This document shows, piece after piece, positions 45,764 to 54,458 of a DNA stretch of 64,000 nucleotides. Under the pieces are notes generated by a model. The model searched no databases. It was not told the origin of the DNA and saw only the letters and a program-made list of their open reading frames with translations. Position 1 is the stretch's first letter, and the number at the start of each line of letters is the position of its first letter. The stretch is from the NCBI GenBank assembly GCA_037447215.1, contig JBBIHB010000001.1, forward strand, positions 1-64,000, given 5' to 3'. Source of the DNA: UBA1413 sp037447215 (GTDB lineage Bacteria > Bacteroidota > Bacteroidia > Bacteroidales > Prolixibacteraceae). The translations under genes were made by a program, and so were the position numbers.

Positions 45764-46759
45764 ATGAAATCAAAAAAACAGATTTTCAATGAACTGGCAC
45801 AAGGGATACTCCCTGACAGGATACTTTTCAGGCCAATACTTATGCATTTTGCAGCCAGGTTTGCCGGAACCACTTATGGGAAATTTGCTTCCGATTACCG
45901 CACACTGGTCGATTGCAATATCCGTTGTATGGAGTATTTCGATACCGATATGGTGGGGCTAATATCGGATCCCTACCGCGAAACAGCAGCTTTCGGGGCA
46001 AAAATCAGCTTCCCTGATGAGGAAGTGCCACGCAGGGAGAATATACTGGTTTCGACATACAACGATGCTGATAACCTTAAAATTCCCGATGTATATAAAT
46101 CAGAACGAACTTTAGACCGTATCCGCGGTACCGAATTGTTTCAGAAAGTACTCAGGGGCGAAGTGCCTGTAATCGGATGGATTGAAGGCCCCCTTGCCGA
46201 AGCCTGCGACCTGGCAGGTGTTTCCGAAATGCTCATCCATTTGATGATGGATCCCGATTTTTGTAACCTGCTGATGGACAAATGTGTGATCACAGCTAAA
46301 GATTTTGCCCTGGCACAAATAAATGCCGGATGCGATGTGATTGGTATGGGAGACGCCATCTGCTCACAGATTGATGCTGAAACCTACGATTTGTATGTGT
46401 TGGACAGGCACCTCGAAATCATTCAATTTATCCATGAAAAAGGTGCACGTGTAAAACTGCACATCTGCGGTGATATTACCCATCTGTTGCCCTCGATTGC
46501 CAGATTGAATGTGGATATTCTCGACCTCGACCACATGGTTGATATGCATTATGCCCGCGAAATAGTGGGGCCTGGCCCCATACTATGTGGAAATATTAAT
46601 CCGGTACTGGTACAGGATTTACACCCCGGTGAAATTGACAATCGGGTTGCTGAAATGGTGCGTTCCATGGCAGGACAGAAGTATATCCTATCGGCAGGGT
46701 GCGAAATAACAGTAAATACACCGTACCATAACCTGCTTTCTATGAGCATGGCGAGGTAA
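45764..46759 (+). CDS. URO-D superfamily methyltransferase, second copy
   Basis: A 331-residue protein of the MtaA/MtbA-like branch of the uroporphyrinogen decarboxylase superfamily. The zinc motif is complete: KLHICGDITHLLP gives His-x-Cys, and the distal ligand is the Cys of ILSAGCEITVNTP. Such enzymes transfer methyl groups between a corrinoid protein and a thiol or another acceptor. It is about 90 residues shorter than the copy at 38434 and not closely similar, so the two may act at different steps (substrate side and acceptor side). It is co-transcribed with the GH2 gene; a MetH-activation-like gene follows about 300 bases later. Confidence 0.82.
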   Translation: MKSKKQIFNELAQGILPDRILFRPILMHFAARFAGTTYGKFASDYRTLVDCNIRCMEYFDTDMVGLISDPYRETAAFGAKISFPDEEVPRRENILVSTYNDADNLKIPDVYKSERTLDRIRGTELFQKVLRGEVPVIGWIEGPLAEACDLAGVSEMLIHLMMDPDFCNLLMDKCVITAKDFALAQINAGCDVIGMGDAICSQIDAETYDLYVLDRHLEIIQFIHEKGARVKLHICGDITHLLPSIARLNVDILDLDHMVDMHYAREIVGPGPILCGNINPVLVQDLHPGEIDNRVAEMVRSMAGQKYILSAGCEITVNTPYHNLLSMSMAR

Positions 46760-47060
46760 ATGCCTACAGGGCAAATTTCAATTTTGGATTCCTGAACTGA
46801 CTATTGATTGTATTAATAGCTAAATGGCCTGGTATCAAAGATAAAGCATTGCATTATGTCAAACACATGCAAAAGAATATCCTGCTGCATCAGCAAGGGA
46901 ATCGTTTTGGAATTAAGCCGTCGAAAGGAGGTATTTTATAACAAGATGCACTTAATACAAACAAAAATCGTAATACCGGCAATGTACCGTACTATATTTG
47001 CATCCTTCAATCCTGATTGTATTGAATTATTCTCAATCATCGTATAATTATTCATTCATC
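46760..47060. other. Spacer before the MetH-like gene
   Basis: No convincing gene; a 63-codon frame from 46856 lacks any recognisable feature. TATATTTG (46993-47000) matches the -7 box fully and could give the next gene its own start, 60 bases upstream of its ATG, though no TTTG lies at the right distance. Confidence 0.4.
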
Positions 47061-47762
47061 ATGCTACAATTTGATTTTAATTTGGATGAACTGGACGGTG
47101 TATTCAGTTATGCCGAAGAATTTATGGGCTTTGAATCAGGTAAAGCGCCTGAACCTTTTTCGTCATATATGGCCGAAGCTTATGAAGAAATGCCTGCGCT
47201 GTGCAATGTTTCGACAGGTTACGTGGTCATTGACAACCCCGTATTCAAAGAAGCATCAAATACTATAGTTATCGATGGGATTTCGTTTAACCCCGGAAAA
47301 ATTGTGTTTAACCAGTTAAAAGGTTCGGAAGCAATCGGATTTTTTCTGGCATCGGCAGGGCAAGGTATCAGCAGGCGGATTACCGGATTAACCCAAAAGG
47401 GTGATCATCTTCTCAGCTACGTTTATGATGCATTTGGGTCAGTAATTGTCCAAAAAGCCGTCGATAAACTGATTGACCGGATTGAAGAATCAGCAAGACT
47501 TAATGGTTGGGGAATTTCCGATCCTTTTAGTCCCGGTTATTGCGATTGGAGTGTATCTGAGCAACAACTTCTTTTTACATTTTTCCCTGAAGGTTTTTGT
47601 GGGGTAACCCTTTCGGAATCGTCACTGATGATGCCCCTTAAATCGGTCAGCGGTATCATTGGAATGGGTAAAACCATGCAGCAAAAAGGTTATCAGTGCA
47701 TGATGTGTAACGATGAGAATTGTTTCGTTGGCCGGATTCTAAAGATGAAATATCAGAAATAA
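47061..47762 (+). CDS. MetH activation-domain-like protein of a corrinoid methyltransferase system
   Basis: A 233-residue cytosolic protein resembling the stand-alone activation subunits of B12-dependent methionine synthase. The SAM-binding signature is recognisable: SPGYCDWSVSEQQLLF followed by SESSLMMPLKSVSGIIGMG, corresponding to the R-x-x-x-G-Y and W/M-P..S.SG motifs of the MetH activation domain. A late CMMC..ENC cysteine group (residues about 213-222) is not part of classical MetH and may bind metal. The ATG at 47061 is chosen because similarity begins there. In MetH this domain lets SAM remethylate oxidised cobalamin; here it probably services a separate corrinoid protein used with the URO-D enzymes. 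Confidence 0.75.
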   Translation: MLQFDFNLDELDGVFSYAEEFMGFESGKAPEPFSSYMAEAYEEMPALCNVSTGYVVIDNPVFKEASNTIVIDGISFNPGKIVFNQLKGSEAIGFFLASAGQGISRRITGLTQKGDHLLSYVYDAFGSVIVQKAVDKLIDRIEESARLNGWGISDPFSPGYCDWSVSEQQLLFTFFPEGFCGVTLSESSLMMPLKSVSGIIGMGKTMQQKGYQCMMCNDENCFVGRILKMKYQK

Positions 47763-47818
47763 TTCACTTTTTAATTGTTAATATTACAACAAGGGGGCAT
47801 TAGAACAAATACAATTCC

Positions 47819-47826
47819 TATTTTTG
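47819..47826 (+). promoter_or_regulatory. -7 box of the GH44 gene
   Basis: TATTTTTG, a full consensus match identical to the GH2 promoter box, lies 22 bases before the ATG at 47849. The expected -33 position reads GGGCAT rather than TTTG, which may mean an activator is needed. Confidence 0.45.
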
Positions 47827-47848
47827 GCCTGAACCAATTGATAGAGTT

Positions 47849-49789
47849 ATGAGCCTGAAAATTTTTTACCGATTGCTGATGGTCACTTCATTTGCATTGT
47901 TTGCATTTGTATTCGAAACTGTTTCGCAGAACGAAGTGCGGGTTACCATTGATGCATCGGCCACCCCAAAACCAATTTCGCCTTGGATTTATGGCCGCAA
48001 CAACAGTCTGTCGAAAAGTATATCAAGTCCGGTGGCTACTCTTCATTGGCAGCGGTTGCGCGATGCCGGTGTAACCATGCTGAGGGAAGGAGGCGGCAAC
48101 AATTCAACAAAATACAACTGGCGTAGGAGAATGAGCAGCCACCCCGATTGGTACAATAATGTCTATGCCCAGGATTGGAATTATGCAGCCCGTACCTTGC
48201 AGCAAAACCTGCCTCATGCACAAGGTTTATGGACATTGTCGCTGATTGGGTGGGCGGCCAAAACCAATGCGCATAATTTTGGCGACTGGGCATATAACCA
48301 ATCAAAATGGTGGGACGGTGTCCATCAAAATCTGGCAGGAGGTGGCGTAATTAATCCGGCAGGAGGAGGAAAAGCGCTCAAAGATGGAAACCCGGAGCTG
48401 TACCTTGAGAAATGGCCGGCCGATTCGGTTGTTGGGATTCTGAAATATTGGTTTGGTGAAGGTGGCATTGATCTTGACCCAACCCGGTTTTTATACTGGA
48501 ACATGGACAATGAGCCCGAAATATGGAATGGCACCCACGATGATGTTATGCCGGTCATGATTCCGGCTGAAGAGTTTATGCAACGCTATTTTGAAACAGC
48601 AAAAAAAGCCAGGGCAATTTTCCCGGATATCAAATTGGCCGGCCCGGTTCCTGCCAACGAATGGCAATGGTACAACTGGAACGGAAACCGGATTTTATAC
48701 AAAGGAAGGAACCATGTTTGGCTCGAATATTTCATCAGACGGATAGCCGAAGAACAGGCAGAAAGTGGCATCCGCCTGCTCGATGTGCTTGATATTCATT
48801 TTTACCCGGGCGAAACCAATGCGAAAGACATTGTCCAATCACACAGGGTTTATTTCGACAGGAATTATGTATATCCGGGAGCCAACGGGGTGAAACGGAT
48901 AGGGGCCAGCGGTTGGGACAATTCCATCAATAAAGAATATATTTTTGGACGATGTGCCGATTGGCTCGAACAGTATATGGGTAAAGACCATGGGGTTACC
49001 TTCGGGGTTACCGAAACTTCGGTAAACACAAGCGATCCAAACGTTATTGCGGTTTGGTATGCATCCATGTTAGGCGAGTTTGCAAAACAAGGTGTTGAAT
49101 TATTTACACCCTGGGATTGGAAAGTAGGAATGTGGGAAATTCTGCACCTCTTCACACGCTTCAGCCACAATGATTACCTCCCTTCGGTTTCGGGGCAGGA
49201 GGAATTTGTATCGGCATACCCAACCATTAATGCTGCAGGTGACTCTGTATCGGTTGTTCTGGTAAACCGTTCCACCGATCAGGTAAAAACAGCAAATGTT
49301 TCAGTAAACAATTTTACATTCGACCAGAAGGCCATATCCTATTTCCGTATAAACAGCCTGGGAGCAAACGAAACATTTGTTTCAAAAACACAAAACGCAC
49401 TGAAATCCGGTACAACCAATGTCGTCCATAATGTGGTTTCTATAAGCCTGCCACCGTTGTCGGTTACAGCGCTTGTTGCTTCGGGTACCAGATCCATTTT
49501 GGGTAATAAACCCGAAATGGATAAAAAATTGCCTGAACTGATGGTATTCCCTAATCCGGCTTACAATAACATAACATTGCGCCTTTCACAGCGAAATAGT
49601 AGGGAATCGACGGTTTCAATTTTTAATGCATCGGGCATCAGGGTTTATACCCATAAAGTGGATGGTTTCAAAATGGGACCCATTGATTGGGCAATAGATG
49701 TAAGTAATTGGATGTCTGGATTTTATATTGTATCATTAAAAAATGGGGATTTTAATCAGAATGTTAAGCTCACCATCCGGTCAAAGTAA
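47849..49789 (+). CDS. GH44 endoglucanase/xyloglucanase with T9SS sorting domain
   Basis: A 646-residue secreted enzyme (signal peptide about 1-26). The GH44 barrel spans about 30-470: the acid/base Glu222 lies in WNMDNEPEIWNGTHDD and the nucleophile Glu389 in FGVTETSVN. A beta-sandwich follows (about 470-560), with VLVNRSTDQVKTANVSV. The last 80 residues are a T9SS sorting domain (VFPNPAYNNITLRLS ... NQNVKLTI), so the protein is passed through the outer membrane and kept at the cell surface or released. GH44 enzymes cleave cellulose, mixed-linkage glucan or xyloglucan inside the chain. It would make the first cut for the periplasmic enzymes encoded at 31-46 kb. Confidence 0.85.
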   Translation: MSLKIFYRLLMVTSFALFAFVFETVSQNEVRVTIDASATPKPISPWIYGRNNSLSKSISSPVATLHWQRLRDAGVTMLREGGGNNSTKYNWRRRMSSHPDWYNNVYAQDWNYAARTLQQNLPHAQGLWTLSLIGWAAKTNAHNFGDWAYNQSKWWDGVHQNLAGGGVINPAGGGKALKDGNPELYLEKWPADSVVGILKYWFGEGGIDLDPTRFLYWNMDNEPEIWNGTHDDVMPVMIPAEEFMQRYFETAKKARAIFPDIKLAGPVPANEWQWYNWNGNRILYKGRNHVWLEYFIRRIAEEQAESGIRLLDVLDIHFYPGETNAKDIVQSHRVYFDRNYVYPGANGVKRIGASGWDNSINKEYIFGRCADWLEQYMGKDHGVTFGVTETSVNTSDPNVIAVWYASMLGEFAKQGVELFTPWDWKVGMWEILHLFTRFSHNDYLPSVSGQEEFVSAYPTINAAGDSVSVVLVNRSTDQVKTANVSVNNFTFDQKAISYFRINSLGANETFVSKTQNALKSGTTNVVHNVVSISLPPLSVTALVASGTRSILGNKPEMDKKLPELMVFPNPAYNNITLRLSQRNSRESTVSIFNASGIRVYTHKVDGFKMGPIDWAIDVSNWMSGFYIVSLKNGDFNQNVKLTIRSK

Positions 49790-49931
49790 TAGTAAATCCG
49801 GTTTGAAATTTTTCTGAAATTTTTCGAAGGATGGTTTTTTTATAAAAAAGTTTCTATTTTCACCCCGTCAATACCGGTCATTTTTGATGACCTTGAAAAC
49901 AGAAAAGTTAATCTGATTTAAATTTTAAATT

Positions 49932-50306
49932 ATGAGCCAGAACAAACCGAGGGTAATTAAAGATTACGACAAGCTGGATGCTTCTATACAGGAACAGATA
50001 AAACTGGTCTATCCGGCAGGGTTCAGCGATCATTTGATCTACTATTTCGATAAAGATGGAAAAAATGTGAGCGCCCTTCCATTCGAAACCGAAGACAAAT
50101 ATTACCTGATCAGGATGACACTGAGTGAAGCTGAAAGGATTATAGAAGACGATGACGATTACGATGATGATGGTTTCCTCAAAGACCACGTCAGGGAAGA
50201 GTATGAAGATAAATACCCCGATATGGAATTTGCGGCCGATGAGGAAGAAGAAGACGAAGCTGAGGATTTGCCTGAAGAGGATGATGGTGAAGACGACGAT
50301 TATTAA
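49932..50306 (+). CDS. Conserved acidic cytosolic protein
   Basis: A 124-residue protein with no signal or membrane segment. Residues 1-90 form a compact domain (IKDYDKLDASIQEQIKLVYP, SALPFETEDKYYL) that I recognise as widespread in Bacteroidota, sometimes mislabelled DNA primase in databases. The C-terminal 35 residues are almost entirely Asp and Glu, a disordered acidic tail. Function unknown; acidic tails often mediate binding to basic proteins or rRNA. A strong terminator follows immediately and isolates it from the next gene. Confidence 0.8.
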   Translation: MSQNKPRVIKDYDKLDASIQEQIKLVYPAGFSDHLIYYFDKDGKNVSALPFETEDKYYLIRMTLSEAERIIEDDDDYDDDGFLKDHVREEYEDKYPDMEFAADEEEEDEAEDLPEEDDGEDDDY

Positions 50307-50313
50307 TATTTCG

Positions 50314-50352
50314 AAAGGGGGATTGCAATAAATAAGGTCCCCCTTTTTTTTT
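50314..50352 (+). terminator. Strong terminator after the acidic protein gene
   Basis: AAAGGGGGA (50314-50322) pairs with TCCCCCTTT (50338-50346) around a 15-base loop and is followed by a run of nine or more T. Confidence 0.9.
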
Positions 50353-50377
50353 ATTATTTTTCAAAAATCAAAAAACA

Positions 50378-51649
50378 ATGAAGAATATTATAAATTTTTG
50401 TTTGGCAGTTTTGTGGTTAGTTGTTTCAGGCTTTAATTCTCAGGGAAGCAATTCACCAGGGCTGGATTCAAAAAAAATTGCCATTGAACCCAATGGAAAA
50501 GTAAAAGTATTTATCGAAGGGATTTCAATCGACTGGGATTTTATGACCAAAAATATGGGATTTGTAGATTTTGTCAGAGAACCGGCAAATTCCGATGTCC
50601 ATGTAATTATCAATCAACGTTCGAGCGGTGCCGGAGGATCGGTTTACACCATGCACTTCAAAAGTGTTAACAATGATAATATAGGCGATTTCATTTTGTC
50701 GTGTTCGACAACCCCGGTCAATACCCGCGACGAATCGCGCCTGATAATAGTGAATACACTTAAAATGGGATTAATGCCCTATGTTAACCAAACCAAAGCA
50801 GGACAAAATGTTACCATCCGATACCGGGAAAGCCAGGAAACCGATGAGGTATTGGTACAAGATCCCTGGCGGAACTGGACTTTCAGGGGCGATGTTACCG
50901 GCGACCTGAACCTGGAGAAAAGCCGTAAAAGTTACAATTATAGTTATAATTTTAGGGCAGATAAAGTAACACACGATTGGAAATTCCGTAATTCGGCAAG
51001 GCTTACACAACGAAAACGGGAATACATCAGCGGGGGAACCAGCTATATTTCCGAAAACGCTTCAACATTTGTAAACTCATCGGCTGTGAAAAGTATAACC
51101 GAACGTTGGTCGGTAGGGGCATTTTACAGCTATTATAAAAGCAACTACGACAATACCCTCTATTCAACCACCATTAAGCCAGCCATCGAATACAATATTT
51201 TTCCATGGGATATATCCGACAGGAAAGTGTTTACCATTGCCTATTATCTGGGGCCCGAATGGAAAAAGTATTATCAGGAATCAATATTCAGCCGTATGGA
51301 GGATGCCTACTTTGAACAAAACCTGCGCCTGAACCTTCAGATAATTAATACCTGGGGCGAAGTTGAATCGACCCTTAACGGGACAAGCATGATCGACGAT
51401 TGGAGTAAACACCGCATTTCATTTAATACCAACCTTTCGGTACGTATTGTCAAAGGGTTGTCGGTTCTTTTCGATTTCAGGGCCGAAAACATCCACGACC
51501 AGATTAATTTACCAAAAACTGAAGCCAGCCTCGAAGATATCCTGCTCAATAAGGTGCAATTGCCTTCAACATTTGCATTATATAGCGGTGTAGGGCTAAG
51601 GTTGCAGTTTGGTTCAATCTACAACAACATTGTAAATAACAGGTTATGA
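50378..51649 (+). CDS. Outer membrane beta-barrel protein (paralogue of the one at 5710)
   Basis: A 423-residue exported protein with a signal peptide of about 22 residues. A periplasmic N-terminal part (about 35-165) includes GFVDFVREPANSDVHVIIN, directly comparable with FVRDPKLADVHIL in the 5710 gene. The DPWRNWTFRG motif marks the start of the barrel, and the carboxy end FGSIYNNIVNNRL is nearly identical to that of the paralogue. The gene begins 26 bases after a terminator, so its promoter must overlap the terminator region or transcription must leak through. Duplicate copies 43 kb apart in different contexts suggest two regulated versions of one surface protein. Function unknown. Confidence 0.75.
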   Translation: MKNIINFCLAVLWLVVSGFNSQGSNSPGLDSKKIAIEPNGKVKVFIEGISIDWDFMTKNMGFVDFVREPANSDVHVIINQRSSGAGGSVYTMHFKSVNNDNIGDFILSCSTTPVNTRDESRLIIVNTLKMGLMPYVNQTKAGQNVTIRYRESQETDEVLVQDPWRNWTFRGDVTGDLNLEKSRKSYNYSYNFRADKVTHDWKFRNSARLTQRKREYISGGTSYISENASTFVNSSAVKSITERWSVGAFYSYYKSNYDNTLYSTTIKPAIEYNIFPWDISDRKVFTIAYYLGPEWKKYYQESIFSRMEDAYFEQNLRLNLQIINTWGEVESTLNGTSMIDDWSKHRISFNTNLSVRIVKGLSVLFDFRAENIHDQINLPKTEASLEDILLNKVQLPSTFALYSGVGLRLQFGSIYNNIVNNRL

Positions 51650-51690
51650 GGATTGATCACTGAATCAATGTACTCTTCTAAAAAAACTCC

Positions 51691-52614
51691 TCAGAAAGTA
51701 ATGGACTTCTCTGTTCTGATCCTACCCACCCAAATCCTTCCGTTATATTGCCTGTAGTGTTTGTTGCGGTTTATATGCCCCGGAAAGGTGAACCAACAGC
51801 TATAAGGTCCATCGGGGATTGGATCAAACCCTGTCTGGGTTATGCTCCTGGTTATCGATTCTCCAGGATTCAGGGCATAGTACCAAGAATCATCGAAGCT
51901 ATTAAAAGGTGTGTGTGTCGAACTCCCTGTATAGTGATGAAACTTTCCGTCGCTCATGGTGATACCATTGGTAATGTAATGAAACCTGTCAGCCCCCATC
52001 TTATCCGGATCGGGAATCAATAGCGTTTCCCTATCGCTGTTGGTTACTTTGTAGGTATATAAAATTTTTCCGGTTCCCGATTTCTGCACGTCCAGCAGGT
52101 TTACTGAAATGCCTTCCCTTAACAATCCGGCATCTGATAATGCTCTCCTGAATTCATCCGACTGGTGTGTTATTTTTTGATCCAGACTGTAAAACCCTCC
52201 CAGTTCAACCAGGTTTAATGGATATATAAAATTATCGAATGCCAATATTGAAGGCGAGGGGGGCATATAAGAGGCGTAAATCGGGAAAAAGAATCCATAA
52301 AATAAACGTTTACTTTCGGAAGTGACCACAAAATAACGTCCTTCATACTTTTGGCGTTCTTTATCCCGTCTCAGGTAGAACATATTTGCTGACCAATCGT
52401 AGAAATCAATTTCATGTCTATCAATCCATGGTACATCCTCAAGCGCCCAGTCGTTAAAATCATTGCTTAATGCTGCTTCACGGGTCATAGGTGCTGCAAC
52501 AAAAATCTTTATGTCGCCATGGGCTGTCAGATAGTCAACTTCTCCAGTTTTGCATCCCCCAAAAGCTATACACAGGAAAAGGATTAATACACATTTCATC
52601 TTATATTGTTTCAT
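51691..52614 (-). CDS. Uncharacterised lipoprotein
   Basis: A 307-residue lipoprotein with lipobox IAFGGC (Cys21 from the ATG at 52614; the ATG at 52599 is an alternative start). A frame extension further upstream only reads the repeat element and is not credible. The mature protein is rich in aromatic residues (YDWSANMFYLRRDK, FYGFFFPIYASYMPP, YSCWFTFPGHINR) and probably all-beta. A pattern of DR(E)TLLIPDPDKM and SITQTGF suggests an adhesin-like sandwich, but I do not recognise the family. The gene starts 8 bases from the 120-bp repeat copy 3, which therefore forms its 5' leader. Confidence 0.7.
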   Translation of the reverse strand: MKQYKMKCVLILFLCIAFGGCKTGEVDYLTAHGDIKIFVAAPMTREAALSNDFNDWALEDVPWIDRHEIDFYDWSANMFYLRRDKERQKYEGRYFVVTSESKRLFYGFFFPIYASYMPPSPSILAFDNFIYPLNLVELGGFYSLDQKITHQSDEFRRALSDAGLLREGISVNLLDVQKSGTGKILYTYKVTNSDRETLLIPDPDKMGADRFHYITNGITMSDGKFHHYTGSSTHTPFNSFDDSWYYALNPGESITRSITQTGFDPIPDGPYSCWFTFPGHINRNKHYRQYNGRIWVGRIRTEKSITF

Positions 52615-52621
52615 TTTTAAA

Positions 52622-52740
52622 TTGTCGGATGCCATCCCGCCTGAAACGTTCTGGCGGGGAATTTCCATGAGAAATATTATTCCTGCCCGTAAGTTCAGGC
52701 GGGCATAACGGTTTGTGTTTTTGAAATCATGGAAATTGCA
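52622..52740 (+). repeat. 120-bp interspersed repeat, copy 3
   Basis: Same orientation as copy 2, with a handful of substitutions. Both inverted-repeat pairs are kept, apart from minor changes at the outer ends. It directly precedes (on the minus strand) the start of the lipoprotein gene, so transcripts of that gene would carry the folded element. Confidence 0.85.
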
Positions 52741-52873
52741 TAGTATTGGTTTTTTCAAAGATAGATGATTTTTTTCGATTATGGGTTGCGCATGACCATA
52801 CAGTTTTTTTGTGCTAATTGTTAATTTAATTTGATAACCACATACAATTAAATGTTTACCGCCGAAAAAACGA

Positions 52874-52881
52874 TAATTTTG
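52874..52881 (+). promoter_or_regulatory. -7 box of the gpmI-DUF3109 operon
   Basis: TAATTTTG, a full TAnnTTTG match, lies 41 bases before the ATG at 52923. The -33 region is AATG/TTTA-like only. Confidence 0.5.
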
Positions 52882-52922
52882 TCTGTCAAAATCTGAGATA
52901 TTAACGAACATAAAAATATATC

Positions 52923-54458
52923 ATGGCTGATTATAAGAAAGCAATTCTGATTATTCTCGATGGTTGGGGAATTGGCGACGGAAGTGAAAAAGATATCATA
53001 GCCACAGCTCCCACACCCTTTATGGATTCACTGATCGAAAAACATCCCCACTCGCAGTTGCTCACCTGTGGACGAAATGTGGGACTTCCTGACGGGCAGA
53101 TGGGCAATTCCGAAGTTGGGCACCTAAATATTGGAGCCGGCCGTATTAAATATCAGGATATGGTGAAAATCACCAAAGCCATCGAAGAACGGACACTATG
53201 GAACGAGCCTCAGGTAGTTAAAGCCTTCAATTACGCTAAAGAGAATAACAAGAAAGTACACCTTATCGGGTTGATAGGCCCCGGCGGGGTGCATGCTTTG
53301 AGTACACATATGATAGCGCTATGTCAGATAGGTACAGATATGGGATTGGATAATATTTACATACATGGCCTGACTGATGGACGCGATACCGATCCACGAT
53401 CAGGTTATGGTTTTGTTGAGGACGATCTGAAAAATCTGGCTGGAACAAATGGCAAATTTGCTTCTCTAATTGGCCGGTACTATGGCATGGACCGCGATAA
53501 AAACTGGGACAGGATGAAACTTGCGTATGACCTTTATACGCAGGGAAAAGGAAAACCGAATACCGATCTATTGGCCGCCATCAGGGAAAGTTACGACGAA
53601 GGGGTTACCGATGAGTTCATTAAGCCAATTGTTGTGGTTGACCAGAATGGTGAACCATTGGCCAAAATCGAAGAAAATGATGTAGTGATATGCTTTAATT
53701 TCCGTACCGACAGGCTCAGGCAAACCACAATAGCCTTTACTCAGAAAGACCTGCCAGAGTTCGGGATGCATACCATGCCCCTACAGTGGTTTACCATGAC
53801 CAACTATAAAGCCGATTTTAAAAACGTGAATGTTATTTTCGATAAAGACAATGTTACCAATACAATCGGTGAGGTAGTTTCAAAGGCTGGCCTGAAACAA
53901 ATCCGGATTGCCGAAACTGAAAAGTATGCCCATGTTACTTTTTTCTTCAGTGGCGGACAAGAGGTCGAGTTTCCGGGCGAAAGCAGAATATTGGTACAAT
54001 CGCCCAAAGTGCCCACATACGACTATCAGCCCGAAATGTCGGCCCCTCAGGTGAAAGATGCAATTGTTGCTGAATTGAACAAGCAATCAGCCGAATTTGT
54101 GGTACTCAATTTTGCCAATGGCGATATGGTTGGTCACACCGGTGTATATGAGGCTATTTACAAGGCGGTAACAGCAGTCGATCAATGTGTGAGAGAAGTA
54201 GTTGAGGCCGCCCGGGCTAATGGTTACCAAGTTTTGATTATTGCCGACCATGGTAATGCTGATAATGCTGTTAACGAAGACGGATCGGCCAATACAGCAC
54301 ATTCCCATAATCCGGTTCCCTGTATTTATGTGGGTGATAAAAGCGGTGTCAAACTGCAAAACGGAATACTTGCCGATGTGGCCCCCACATTGATTTCAAT
54401 AATGGGATTGGAAAAGCCGGCTGAAATGACTGGTAAAGTATTGATCGAATCAGTCTAA
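52923..54458 (+). CDS. gpmI: 2,3-bisphosphoglycerate-independent phosphoglycerate mutase
   Basis: Interconverts 3- and 2-phosphoglycerate in glycolysis and gluconeogenesis. The 511 residues match the family length. The alkaline-phosphatase-like metal site is visible at both ends (LIILDGWGIGDG with the first Asp, and LIIADHGNADN with the Asp-His pair), and the phosphoserine Ser63 lies in MGNSEVGHLNIGAGR. The substrate loop HIHGLTDGRDTDP-like segment IYIHGLTDGRDTDPRS is intact. The stop codon is followed at once by the start of a DUF3109 gene, so the two are translationally coupled. Confidence 0.97.
   Translation: MADYKKAILIILDGWGIGDGSEKDIIATAPTPFMDSLIEKHPHSQLLTCGRNVGLPDGQMGNSEVGHLNIGAGRIKYQDMVKITKAIEERTLWNEPQVVKAFNYAKENNKKVHLIGLIGPGGVHALSTHMIALCQIGTDMGLDNIYIHGLTDGRDTDPRSGYGFVEDDLKNLAGTNGKFASLIGRYYGMDRDKNWDRMKLAYDLYTQGKGKPNTDLLAAIRESYDEGVTDEFIKPIVVVDQNGEPLAKIEENDVVICFNFRTDRLRQTTIAFTQKDLPEFGMHTMPLQWFTMTNYKADFKNVNVIFDKDNVTNTIGEVVSKAGLKQIRIAETEKYAHVTFFFSGGQEVEFPGESRILVQSPKVPTYDYQPEMSAPQVKDAIVAELNKQSAEFVVLNFANGDMVGHTGVYEAIYKAVTAVDQCVREVVEAARANGYQVLIIADHGNADNAVNEDGSANTAHSHNPVPCIYVGDKSGVKLQNGILADVAPTLISIMGLEKPAEMTGKVLIESV

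Noticed and set aside
46998..47060. Upstream extension of the MetH-like gene from 46998
   Set aside because: The extra 21 residues (HPSILIVLNYSQSS) are not like the family, and similarity begins at the ATG at 47061.
52615..52911. Upstream extension of the lipoprotein frame to 52911
   Set aside because: It only translates the 120-bp repeat and spacer; the lipoprotein signal begins at 52614 or 52599.
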